Assembly (NCBI GenBank): GCA_041740995.1
Contig: JBGSKY010000250.1
Coordinates: forward strand, 1 to 35,643
Origin: JBGSKY01 sp041740995
GTDB taxonomy: Bacteria > Planctomycetota > Planctomycetia > Pirellulales > Pirellulaceae
DNA: 35,643 nucleotides
Reading direction: 5' to 3'
This document shows, in pieces, positions 23,700-31,654 of this stretch. The position numbers and the translations under genes are program-made. Positions within the stretch are counted from its first letter, which is position 1. Each line of letters opens with the position of its first letter. Under the pieces are notes generated by a model, which saw only the letters and a program-made list of their open reading frames with translations, did no database searches and had not been told where the DNA came from.

Positions 23700-24097
23700 G
23701 AACCGAGTTCAAGGACGCCAAGGCAGTCATGCTTAGCACCTCCGACTTGGAGGAAGAAGTGGCGTTGTCAATCGAGGCTGGTGCGATCGGCTATGTGACC
23801 AAATCGGCAGGCCCAGCTTGTATATTCCAGGCCATTCGCAATGCCATTTCTGGCGATCGGCAATTTTCCGAAGCCGAACTCGAGCGAGTCAAGGAGCGCG
23901 AGCAACTGACGCCCCGCGAGTTAGAAGTACTGACAGGAATGGCTCGCGGATGCAGCAACAAGCAAATCGCCGAAGAGCTTCACCTGAGCATCCACACGGT
24001 GAAAACGTACGTCAAGAGTCTGCTTGCCAAGCTCGGCGTCGATGAACGCGCTGGGGCGGTTGCTGAAGGATTCGCAAGAGGGATTTTAAAGCTTTAA
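23684..24097 (+). pseudogene. NarL/LuxR response regulator lacking its phosphoacceptor half
   Basis: The C-terminal LuxR-type helix-turn-helix is intact (LTPRELEVLTGMARGCSNKQIAEELHLSIHTVKTYVKSLLAKLG). Before it is only the second half of a receiver domain (QLRTEFKDAKAVMLSTSD...EAGAIGYVTKSAG), keeping the Thr/Ser and Lys regions. About 60-65 residues with the acidic pocket and the phosphorylated Asp are missing. GTG 23684 could start translation within the permease tail. A truncated, signal-independent DNA-binding protein is possible, but the simplest reading is a deletion remnant. Confidence 0.75.
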
Positions 24098-24376
24098 TAT
24101 TCGCTAAATGATCGGCTTTGATTTTGTTTGAACTGCTCTTGGCTTGGGCATTGGCCAGCGCGGCTGATGATTCGCATTTGAACATCGCCTCTCAATAACG
24201 AAGTCTTCAAAATTTCTGACTTGTGAGCAATTGCGACGATCGGAACCTCGCTCGGGATTGAAAGCACCGCATTGCAGGCGAACTCGAAGAACGTTTGTTC
24301 GTGACGTTGGTCAACGGTTACGCTAGCCACAAAAGAACGCACGACGCTAGCCATGGACTGTCAGTCTCGTCATTGA

Positions 24377-26683
24377 TCATTGCGCAATCGTTTGATCGAA
24401 GCCAGATGAGTTTACTGTCTTTACGTCGGTGCTTCGAGAAGCTCCAGGTCTTGGCTCAGCGCCGGTTAGATCCGTTGCGATTGCGGACCGCGACGCCGTT
24501 GTACCGAAAGTATTTTGGCCAGCAACGGTAGTCGCCATCTCGCGTTCATGTCTCCCCCACCACCCATCGGCTTCATCAGCCGTCCAAATCGTCGTGACCG
24601 AACTGGCATGTAGCTGTTTCGCTAAGTCCCTGGCGGTCTGTGGACGTCGAGCACGATTTTTTTCTAGGCATGCCATCAATGCACTTTCAAGTCCAGTGGC
24701 GACAGGCTGGCCAAGCCGGCTCGATGGTGTTTCAGGTATCGCGGCAATTTGTTGCTTGCAAAGCTGGTCGAGTGAGTCCGCTTGAAAAACGGTTTGCCCC
24801 GTCAAGAGGAAGTATCCGACGGCACCGACAGCGTACAGATCACTTCTTCCATCCACAGTTTCAGGCGCTTGAATCGACTCAGGAGACATGTACAACGGCG
24901 TGCCCGATATTCCCGAGGCATCGGATGATTGCCCGTCATCAAGAGCTTTGACTAAGCCGAAGTCTAGAACCTTGACTACGTCTGGCTTTCCGCCTCGACG
25001 ATTCAACATGATGTTGGCTGGCTTGATGTCGCGGTGAACTAAGCCCATCGAGTGCGCCTCGAATAGTGATCCGCAAACCTGTTCGAGTATTTGAATCACA
25101 CGGCCATCAGGCTGTGGCCCGTAACGTTCAACGAGCGTTTGCAAATCAATGCCATCGAGATATTCCATTGCATAGTAAAAAACACCTTCTGGAGTTCTAC
25201 CGTAGTCGTAAATTGCAATCGTACTGGGATGATTGAGCTTGCAAGTAATTTGCACCTCACGTTCGAACCGACAGATAGTTGCTTCATTAACCTTGTCGAC
25301 TTGCAGCATCTTGATGGCGGTTGGGCGCCTGAGCATCGCATGATGACCTTTGTACACGATCCCCATGGCACCAGCACCTAGACGAGTTTCTAAACGGTAT
25401 TGGCCAAGCTGCTTTGCTTCGATGGCTGCCTTTTGAGCTTCGCGTTGCAATCGCGAAACGACGAGGGTGAAAATAAAGATCGCGATAGCGCTTGCGACCA
25501 ACATTGCGTACAACGAATAAAACGACCACTTGAGAATCGTCAGCGGACGGAATGCTTCTGCCGCATCGATCTCAGTAATCAGGCCGATGTCATACTTAGG
25601 TAGCCATGTCCAAGCACCTACTGAAAGTGCGCCACGATAGTCTCGATAGCCTTCGATGTTTACGCCCGATGAGCCATTGATTACCGCAGTGCAGATCTCA
25701 GTGAGCGGCAGTTCAGCACGTCGGACCATCGGCCTAAATCCTTCCAACAAGTCTCCACCTGGATCTCGCACATGAATGTTTAGAATGGATGCCGAATCTT
25801 CTTGATCGGGCAAGACGCCCAAGAGCATCAACTTCTCGTCGAATCGACTGTTGGAAACTAGCAGACCTTGCTTATCCACGGCAAACGTTTCGCCGGATTC
25901 TCCGAGTCGACCAAGCTGAAGTATCTCTGTAAATTCTCGCTCGGGACGGATTCGCAAGGCAAGCACTGCGACGACTTGGAAATTGTCGTCGCGAACTGGA
26001 GCACAGACAAACATGGTCGGCGTTCCGGTCCGCATTCGACCGGTATTGTCCTTGAGCAGGGCAAGACTCTTAAACGGGACGCTGACGCATGGTTCGCCTT
26101 CGAGAGTCTTCGTCAGCACCGGTTCAAACTGTTTGATAGTTTGACCGACTAATTCCGGTGTTCTAGCTGAGATAATTCGTTGCTGCTTGTCAGCAAGTTC
26201 ATAGCCGACAAAATCATGGGAAGACAAACTGGCTTCCAGTTCACGCTTCAATTTGGCATGCAGACTCGACAAGCTGATCGAATCTTGACTGTCGCTAGAA
26301 CTGACGGCGTCGCTCTGAGCTGCCAATAGTTCGAGCACTATTTGTCGGACTCCGGCGTCATTGGCAAGTGCGATCGCACTGGACTCTTGCACCTTAAACC
26401 ATTTTTCTAGCATGGCGCGCTCGACGCTAAGCAAGGTCGTGAGTTCCGACTGCAGACTATTCTTCATCGTCCGATCGATTGCATTGCTGACAGCGTAACC
26501 GGCGATCGACAACACGCCCACAGCGATGATTGGCCAAACCCAAAGCTGTTTTTTGAAAAACATTCGGGTCCGGGCGACCGTTCTACCTACAGACGTTTGT
26601 CCAAACGTCATATGCGCGTCGGCTTTTTTTACTTTTGATCGGTCAGTACGCAGCCACTGCAAAAGCCAATTGAGCATCAACAT
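24377..26683 (-). CDS. Membrane Ser/Thr protein kinase with extracytoplasmic Cache-type sensor
   Basis: The protein has 768 residues. TM1 is about 47-66 (LWVWPIIAVGVLSIAGYAVS). A periplasmic region 67-380 has dCache features (ERAMLEKWFKVQESSAIALAND, ISARTPELVGQTI, GESGETFAVDKQGLLVSNSRF, WTWLPKYDIGLITEIDAAEAF). TM2 is about 385-410. The cytoplasmic kinase domain (about 427-690) has GAGAMGIVYKG, TAIKML (Lys458), HRDIKPANIM (Asp552), DFG (574-576) and GTPLYMSPE. A Ser/Thr-rich tail follows. It resembles a histidine-kinase sensor coupled to a eukaryotic-like kinase, probably reading a small molecule outside the inner membrane. The catalytic residues are all present. Confidence 0.9.
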   Translation of the reverse strand: MLMLNWLLQWLRTDRSKVKKADAHMTFGQTSVGRTVARTRMFFKKQLWVWPIIAVGVLSIAGYAVSNAIDRTMKNSLQSELTTLLSVERAMLEKWFKVQESSAIALANDAGVRQIVLELLAAQSDAVSSSDSQDSISLSSLHAKLKRELEASLSSHDFVGYELADKQQRIISARTPELVGQTIKQFEPVLTKTLEGEPCVSVPFKSLALLKDNTGRMRTGTPTMFVCAPVRDDNFQVVAVLALRIRPEREFTEILQLGRLGESGETFAVDKQGLLVSNSRFDEKLMLLGVLPDQEDSASILNIHVRDPGGDLLEGFRPMVRRAELPLTEICTAVINGSSGVNIEGYRDYRGALSVGAWTWLPKYDIGLITEIDAAEAFRPLTILKWSFYSLYAMLVASAIAIFIFTLVVSRLQREAQKAAIEAKQLGQYRLETRLGAGAMGIVYKGHHAMLRRPTAIKMLQVDKVNEATICRFEREVQITCKLNHPSTIAIYDYGRTPEGVFYYAMEYLDGIDLQTLVERYGPQPDGRVIQILEQVCGSLFEAHSMGLVHRDIKPANIMLNRRGGKPDVVKVLDFGLVKALDDGQSSDASGISGTPLYMSPESIQAPETVDGRSDLYAVGAVGYFLLTGQTVFQADSLDQLCKQQIAAIPETPSSRLGQPVATGLESALMACLEKNRARRPQTARDLAKQLHASSVTTIWTADEADGWWGRHEREMATTVAGQNTFGTTASRSAIATDLTGAEPRPGASRSTDVKTVNSSGFDQTIAQ

Positions 26684-26935
26684 GAATCCACAGTCTAAGG
26701 ACTAACTGCCTAAAATATATCAAGCAATATTCTAGTTGGAGAGAATCCGTTGTGGACACATTCCTAACATAGTCAATTCGCTTTTCCTACAGGATTATCT
26801 TTCAACAATTTCAATGCCCAGGAAAAAGGTAAACCTACGAGTACTCCAAGTTGGCCTTCACCAGAACGAAAATTTGAAGCTTCATTCGTACATTGTTCTG
26901 CCGCGACGAATTCCACAGATTTATGGAGAAGCGTT

Positions 26936-27472
26936 TCAATCTTCCGGACTTCGAATAACTGGGATCGGGTCGACCTTTTTTCGCTCCAATTTGAAGAGCA
27001 TATTCTTGCTCCCTTCGGGCGATTCAAATTTTTCGGGGCGTTCACTTCCAGGCAATGCGTAGCAAAGTACCCAACTGCTCTCTCCGTCAAATTTCAAGAT
27101 TCCTAGGGCCGTATTCTTGTCTAATTGCGCTGCGGTTATCGGTTTAGTTGATGAATCTTTATCTACCGTTTGCATTGTGATCATCGCTTTTTCGTTTTTA
27201 TCTTTCAGTTGCTCGCTGATGGTGAAAACCGCTTGATATCTCGCTTGACTTTCCCGATCGTAAGTCACAATCGAATTGGCTGTGATCGTTACGTAAGTTC
27301 CATCGACCTCTATTTCCGACAATTCACGGCCTTGGTTTACTCCCCGCACAATTTCCCAGCGCCCCTGCAACGCCTTCTCAATAGTCGGGCTTTCAGGAGC
27401 TTCCGACCTGGCATAATTTGGAACAACTGCGGCCAACGCCAGCATGCAAAAAGTTAGTGTGAAATAGCGCAT
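26936..27472 (-). CDS. Secreted TIGR03067-type domain protein
   Basis: The 178-residue product has a signal peptide (FTLTFCMLALAAVVPNYARS) and one domain with the hallmarks of TIGR03067, a family largely found in Planctomycetes. These are IEKALQGRWEIVRGVNQGREL, the internal beta strands, and ALGILKFDGESSWVLCYALPGSERPEKFESPEGSKNMLFKLER. GGAG precedes ATG 27472 at about 7 bp. Its function is unknown. It stands between two sensor kinases on the same strand, but the gaps of 160-250 bp do not prove co-transcription. Confidence 0.85.
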   Translation of the reverse strand: MRYFTLTFCMLALAAVVPNYARSEAPESPTIEKALQGRWEIVRGVNQGRELSEIEVDGTYVTITANSIVTYDRESQARYQAVFTISEQLKDKNEKAMITMQTVDKDSSTKPITAAQLDKNTALGILKFDGESSWVLCYALPGSERPEKFESPEGSKNMLFKLERKKVDPIPVIRSPED

Positions 27473-27633
27473 AATTGATCTCCAGCAAGAAGTAGTTTAC
27501 AGACATCAGTCTGACTACAAAGCAACTCCTATGCCGCCAACTTCGATTGATAGTACTCTCGCCAATTGACCAATTGGCCGCAAGTTTGGCCGATGAGTCA
27601 GCAATGTTGGAGTGCGCAGGTCGACATTATTGG

Positions 27634-30117
27634 CTAAGAGTTTTCATCTAGTTTTGCGCGCAGCAATTGGGCGCGCTCAGCTCGCAATCGCAACAATTCT
27701 TGTCGAGTGATGACTTGCGTATACTTTGCGACCATGCTGACCAATTTGCGATGGTCAATCGGCTTGGACAAGTAGTCATCGCAGCCACCGTTGAGGCAGC
27801 GGTCGCGATCGCCTTTCATCGCGTCAGCGGTCAGTGCGATAATGGGCCAATCAATACCGACGGAGCGCAAAATTGCGGTCGCTTGCAATCCGTCAATTTT
27901 TGGCATTTGCATATCCATCAGAATTAGATCAAATGCTTGCCCCGTATCGACCGCCGCCTGAGCCGCGTTGATCCCTTTCTGGCCATCGTCGGCGGTGACG
28001 ACTTTGGCGCCTGCTTTTTGTAAAAAGTGTTGACTGATGTGGCGCACGTCGCGGCGATCGTCGACGATTAGTACGCGACAGGCAAGTGTAGGCGTTTGCG
28101 CTAATTCAACTTCGGGTTCTAATTCTCGAAGCGTCAGACTGGGGTTGACCAATTCGATGCTGTCAAACGAGGCCACTGGCAAGCGAACGTAAAACGTCGA
28201 ACCCTTTCCAAGCCGGCTTTCTAGATCCATCTCGCCGTTCATCATTTGAACTAAACGTTGGCTGATTGCGAGCCCCAATCCGCTTCCGCCGTATTGCCGA
28301 GTTACCGAAGAATCGGCTTGCGAAAACGGTTTGAATAAGCGTTCAATCTGCTCATCGGTCATGCCAATTCCGGAGTCTTGAATTGCAAATTCGATCATCG
28401 GTGGATTTGCACCCTCGATAAATTTGACTTTCAATAAGACTTGTCCTTCATCTGTAAACTTTATCGCGTTACCAATTAAATTGATTAGTACTTGTCGCAA
28501 TCGTTTCGCATCGGTTTCGATTGTACGGGGCACTTTGCCTTCAAAAGCGATATCAAATTTGACCTTTTTCTCGTCAGCCCGAACTGCCATCAAAGACTGA
28601 ATATCGGCAACAAGCTGTGGAAGTGGAATGGGTTCGATTTCTACATCTAATTTGCCAGCTTCGATTCTTGATAGATCGAGAATATCATTAATTAGTTCAA
28701 GCAAATGTTCTCCATTGCGTTTCATGATCAGCACGCAATTGCGATTTTCAGTGTCTGTTAATTGACCCAACAACACGTCGGAATAGCCAAGAATTGCGGC
28801 CATCGGCGTACGTATTTCGTGACTCATGTTCGCCAGAAACTCGCTCTTTGAACGATTTGCCGCGAGAGCCATCTGTTCACTTGTTCGCAATCGTTCCTCT
28901 TGACGTTTTCGTTCGGTGATATCTTGAACGATAGCGCTGACTGCGGTCACTGGCGAGTCTTTCGCATTCTCCAACTTCAATGGGAAATAGCTTGCCAGCC
29001 ATGTCCTCGGTTCATCGGTGGCTGGGGTTTTACCAACAATTTCGACGTTTAGTACAGGTGCACTAGTTTCGAACACTCGATTGTAAATTGGTACCAATTG
29101 GTCGTTGAGTCCCGAGAGCAACTCATCAGCCCGACGACCAATATGTTGCTCTCGAGAATATCCATTGATCGTTGCTAATGTGTCATTAATACGAAGGAAT
29201 CGAAATTCGCGATCGATCAGAGACATACCTACCGGGGCCGCTTCGTAAATAAGCTCCAGCTCACGTTTCTGTTTTGCTATTTCGGATTGAGCGATGCCAA
29301 GGTTGGCTTCAGCTTGATGCTGTTCTTCGATATCGCTAACAGTGCCGACCCATTCACGAATGGACCCATCTGCGTTCCGAACTGGAACGGCTTCGGCGAC
29401 AAATGTATGAAATGTGTGGGTGTTTTGATTCCAAATCCGACCAGAAACTTGGTGTTTACTACCGCTGGTTACCGACTCATTCCATCGTCGACGTATACTC
29501 GCCCGGTCTTCTTCGTGGATGGCATTTACCCAACCCATGCCCTGATGTTCTTCCCACGTCTGGCCTGTGAATCGTTCCCATGATTTTTGAGGCGTAGAGA
29601 ATAGCCCGTTCGAATCCGTGGTCCAAACAATACTGCGCGTACCAGCGAGAATAGCATCCAATCGTTGTGTGGATTCCCGTAGAGCGGTTTCAGTGAGGAT
29701 ACGCTGAGCGATCTCCGACTTCAATAAGTCGTTGGTTTCCGCCATCGAGGGCAAGCTCAAGATTTGTGGCATAAACCGAACAAGCGCGATAACCGCCGAC
29801 CAAGAAATCACCGCGGTTATAAACTTCATAGCGCCAGACACACGATATATCGGATGCCAAAAAATGATCGCTTCAATCAAATGGACTGTACCGCAAGCCA
29901 AAATGAAGCCGGCAAATAACCAGAACAACTTTGTAAACGGAAAATCGTTCCGCTTGTGCGCGAAATAGATCAGGACAATCGGAATTGCAAAGTATGCAGC
30001 GAACGTCCCCAGGTCGCTTAGAATATGAAGCCAACCGAGAAAGTCGGACCATCGACCACAGTACCATCGCGCCGGAAAGTCGGACGTGTCAAAGAACTTT
30101 ACAAAGTACTCAAGCAT
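27634..30117 (-). CDS. Hybrid sensor histidine kinase with ethylene-receptor-like membrane domain
   Basis: The N-terminal 120 residues hold three membrane helices similar to plant ETR1. Numbered from GTG 30120 (the ATG at 30117 is one residue later), Asp36, Tyr43, Ile46, Pro47, Ile73, Cys76 and His80 fall at the same spacing as ETR1 Asp25, Tyr32, Ile35, Pro36, Ile62, Cys65 and His69, the residues required for Cu(I)-dependent ethylene binding. Two PAS domains follow (about 152-270 and 288-405), then HisKA (HEIRTPM, His434), HATPase (NAIKFT, DSGIGM, GSGLGL) and a receiver domain (DLILMDMQMP, Asp736; Lys786). It is thus a phosphorelay protein that senses ethylene, copper or a similar ligand at the membrane. 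No partner regulator is adjacent. Confidence 0.92.
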   Translation of the reverse strand: MLEYFVKFFDTSDFPARWYCGRWSDFLGWLHILSDLGTFAAYFAIPIVLIYFAHKRNDFPFTKLFWLFAGFILACGTVHLIEAIIFWHPIYRVSGAMKFITAVISWSAVIALVRFMPQILSLPSMAETNDLLKSEIAQRILTETALRESTQRLDAILAGTRSIVWTTDSNGLFSTPQKSWERFTGQTWEEHQGMGWVNAIHEEDRASIRRRWNESVTSGSKHQVSGRIWNQNTHTFHTFVAEAVPVRNADGSIREWVGTVSDIEEQHQAEANLGIAQSEIAKQKRELELIYEAAPVGMSLIDREFRFLRINDTLATINGYSREQHIGRRADELLSGLNDQLVPIYNRVFETSAPVLNVEIVGKTPATDEPRTWLASYFPLKLENAKDSPVTAVSAIVQDITERKRQEERLRTSEQMALAANRSKSEFLANMSHEIRTPMAAILGYSDVLLGQLTDTENRNCVLIMKRNGEHLLELINDILDLSRIEAGKLDVEIEPIPLPQLVADIQSLMAVRADEKKVKFDIAFEGKVPRTIETDAKRLRQVLINLIGNAIKFTDEGQVLLKVKFIEGANPPMIEFAIQDSGIGMTDEQIERLFKPFSQADSSVTRQYGGSGLGLAISQRLVQMMNGEMDLESRLGKGSTFYVRLPVASFDSIELVNPSLTLRELEPEVELAQTPTLACRVLIVDDRRDVRHISQHFLQKAGAKVVTADDGQKGINAAQAAVDTGQAFDLILMDMQMPKIDGLQATAILRSVGIDWPIIALTADAMKGDRDRCLNGGCDDYLSKPIDHRKLVSMVAKYTQVITRQELLRLRAERAQLLRAKLDENS

Positions 30118-30316
30118 CACTGATGCACCCCGGAACGGCAGATTCTAAACAAACACTTGCTTATGCTGGCGTTAAGTTTGGTCGTTCCGCGCGAATGTTT
30201 CAACCTCGATACCGCACGAATTTGCTAACCGTGAGTTATCCTAATAAAGAATGCCGCTCCATCAGTAACTTACCTGTTAACGGTCGAACCGGCGATGGTG
30301 ATTTCGACGGTTGAGT

Positions 30317-31477
30317 TTAGCCCAATTCGATGTGGGACTTTCGATACTCGCCGGGTGCCAATCCGATCTCTCGTTTAAAGGCCGCGCCCAAATATTCAGA
30401 GTGCTCAAAGCCCATGCGTTCAGCAATCTGTTGTAATGTCAGTTCCGTATCGCGTAGCAATTCTTTGACGCGGTTCATCCTAACTCGCTGGATTTCCTCG
30501 TGCGGAGTATGTCCAACCCACTTACTAAATCGATGCTCTAGCGCTCGGCGAGAAAGTTCCACATGTTGCAAAATGTCCGTGACTCGAATATTGGATGAAG
30601 CATGACGGCGGATGTATTGAAGCGCCTTGGCAACTTCTTCATCACTGATCGCAACGGTGTCCGTTGACTCGCGAACTTTTATGCCTAACGGCTGCGTAAT
30701 TAGTTGAGTATCGACCGCGAGAACCTCGCCCGACATCATGCGGTCTAACAGATTCGCCGCTTCGTAACCGGTTCGTTTTGTGTCGGGAATAATGCTGGTA
30801 AGAGTAGGTTCTGACAACTCGCAAATCAAATGATCGTTGTCCACGCCAAGAACGGCAACCTCTGTCGGAACGTCAACTTTCAACTCGCGGCATGCATCGA
30901 GAACTTCGTGTGCTTTAAAGTCGTAGCAACCCATGATCGCAATTGGAGTAGGCAGACCTTCAATCCAGTCCATGATTCGTCTCTTTTCTACAACGGCGTT
31001 GTAGAATTGGTCGTAGCGAGCCACAGATTGGTGCTCGAAAAAATCGCATCCTGCGGCCAACGCAAAGTTTCGGAAATGCTCAAGTCGTTTTAAAGACCAC
31101 TTAAAACCGATATCACCGCAGTAGGCAAGATTTCGGAAGCCCCGTTCCGTAAAGTGTTCGACGGCCAACTGTGCAATAACTTTATCTTGTGTTTCCGCCC
31201 AAGGTACGCCTTTAAGCTGCCGAGCCGCGCTCAGATCAATAATCGGTACGCCGCAACGCTTCAGCTCTCGACCGATGGCGTCCGTTTCGATTCTTGCAAT
31301 GATCCCATCGCCACCCCAGCTCTTTAACCATGTCGGCGGCGGCGCACCCCTTTCTTGCTCGGTTAGATATACCGACCAATTGCCCTTTTCTTTAGTGTAA
31401 GCAATGACACCCTCAAGCAGCCCACGACTGTACCCGTTGGAAGTTTCGATCAGAAGTGCAACGGAACGGCGCGACAT
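30317..31477 (-). CDS. XylR-type transcriptional regulator (LacI-like sensor plus AraC DNA-binding domain)
   Basis: The 386-residue product has an N-terminal periplasmic-binding-protein-like sensor (VALLIETSNGYSRGLLEGVIAYTKE...GDGIIARIETDAI...EVAVLGVDNDHLICELSEPTLTSI). The C-terminal AraC double helix-turn-helix spans about 285-382 (VTDILQHVELSRRALEHRF...LQQIAERMGFEHSEYLGAAFKREIGLAPGEYRK). This LacI/AraC hybrid layout matches XylR-like regulators, which bind a sugar in the sensor domain. It lies just downstream of the double-esterase gene on the same strand (178-bp gap) and may control that gene or another carbohydrate locus. Start ATG 31477. Confidence 0.92.
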   Translation of the reverse strand: MSRRSVALLIETSNGYSRGLLEGVIAYTKEKGNWSVYLTEQERGAPPPTWLKSWGGDGIIARIETDAIGRELKRCGVPIIDLSAARQLKGVPWAETQDKVIAQLAVEHFTERGFRNLAYCGDIGFKWSLKRLEHFRNFALAAGCDFFEHQSVARYDQFYNAVVEKRRIMDWIEGLPTPIAIMGCYDFKAHEVLDACRELKVDVPTEVAVLGVDNDHLICELSEPTLTSIIPDTKRTGYEAANLLDRMMSGEVLAVDTQLITQPLGIKVRESTDTVAISDEEVAKALQYIRRHASSNIRVTDILQHVELSRRALEHRFSKWVGHTPHEEIQRVRMNRVKELLRDTELTLQQIAERMGFEHSEYLGAAFKREIGLAPGEYRKSHIELG

Positions 31478-31654
31478 TTGGCTTTGTAAAGTTGATTGGA
31501 TTTGATTTGTAACAGGCCGCTGTCAATGTACGAAATTTTCATCCAAGCAATGGTCGCCTGCGTTTCGAAATCAAATTGTCTCAATAGCATTGCAACCGAT
31601 CTTTTTAATCGACTGGAGTTACTTACTCGGCACTATAATCAATAAATTTGAAAA

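Noticed and set aside
24094..24354. 86-codon minus-strand frame between the regulator stub and the Cache kinase
   Set aside because: It overlaps the end of the regulator gene and has no recognisable domain. A decayed gene is possible but cannot be shown.
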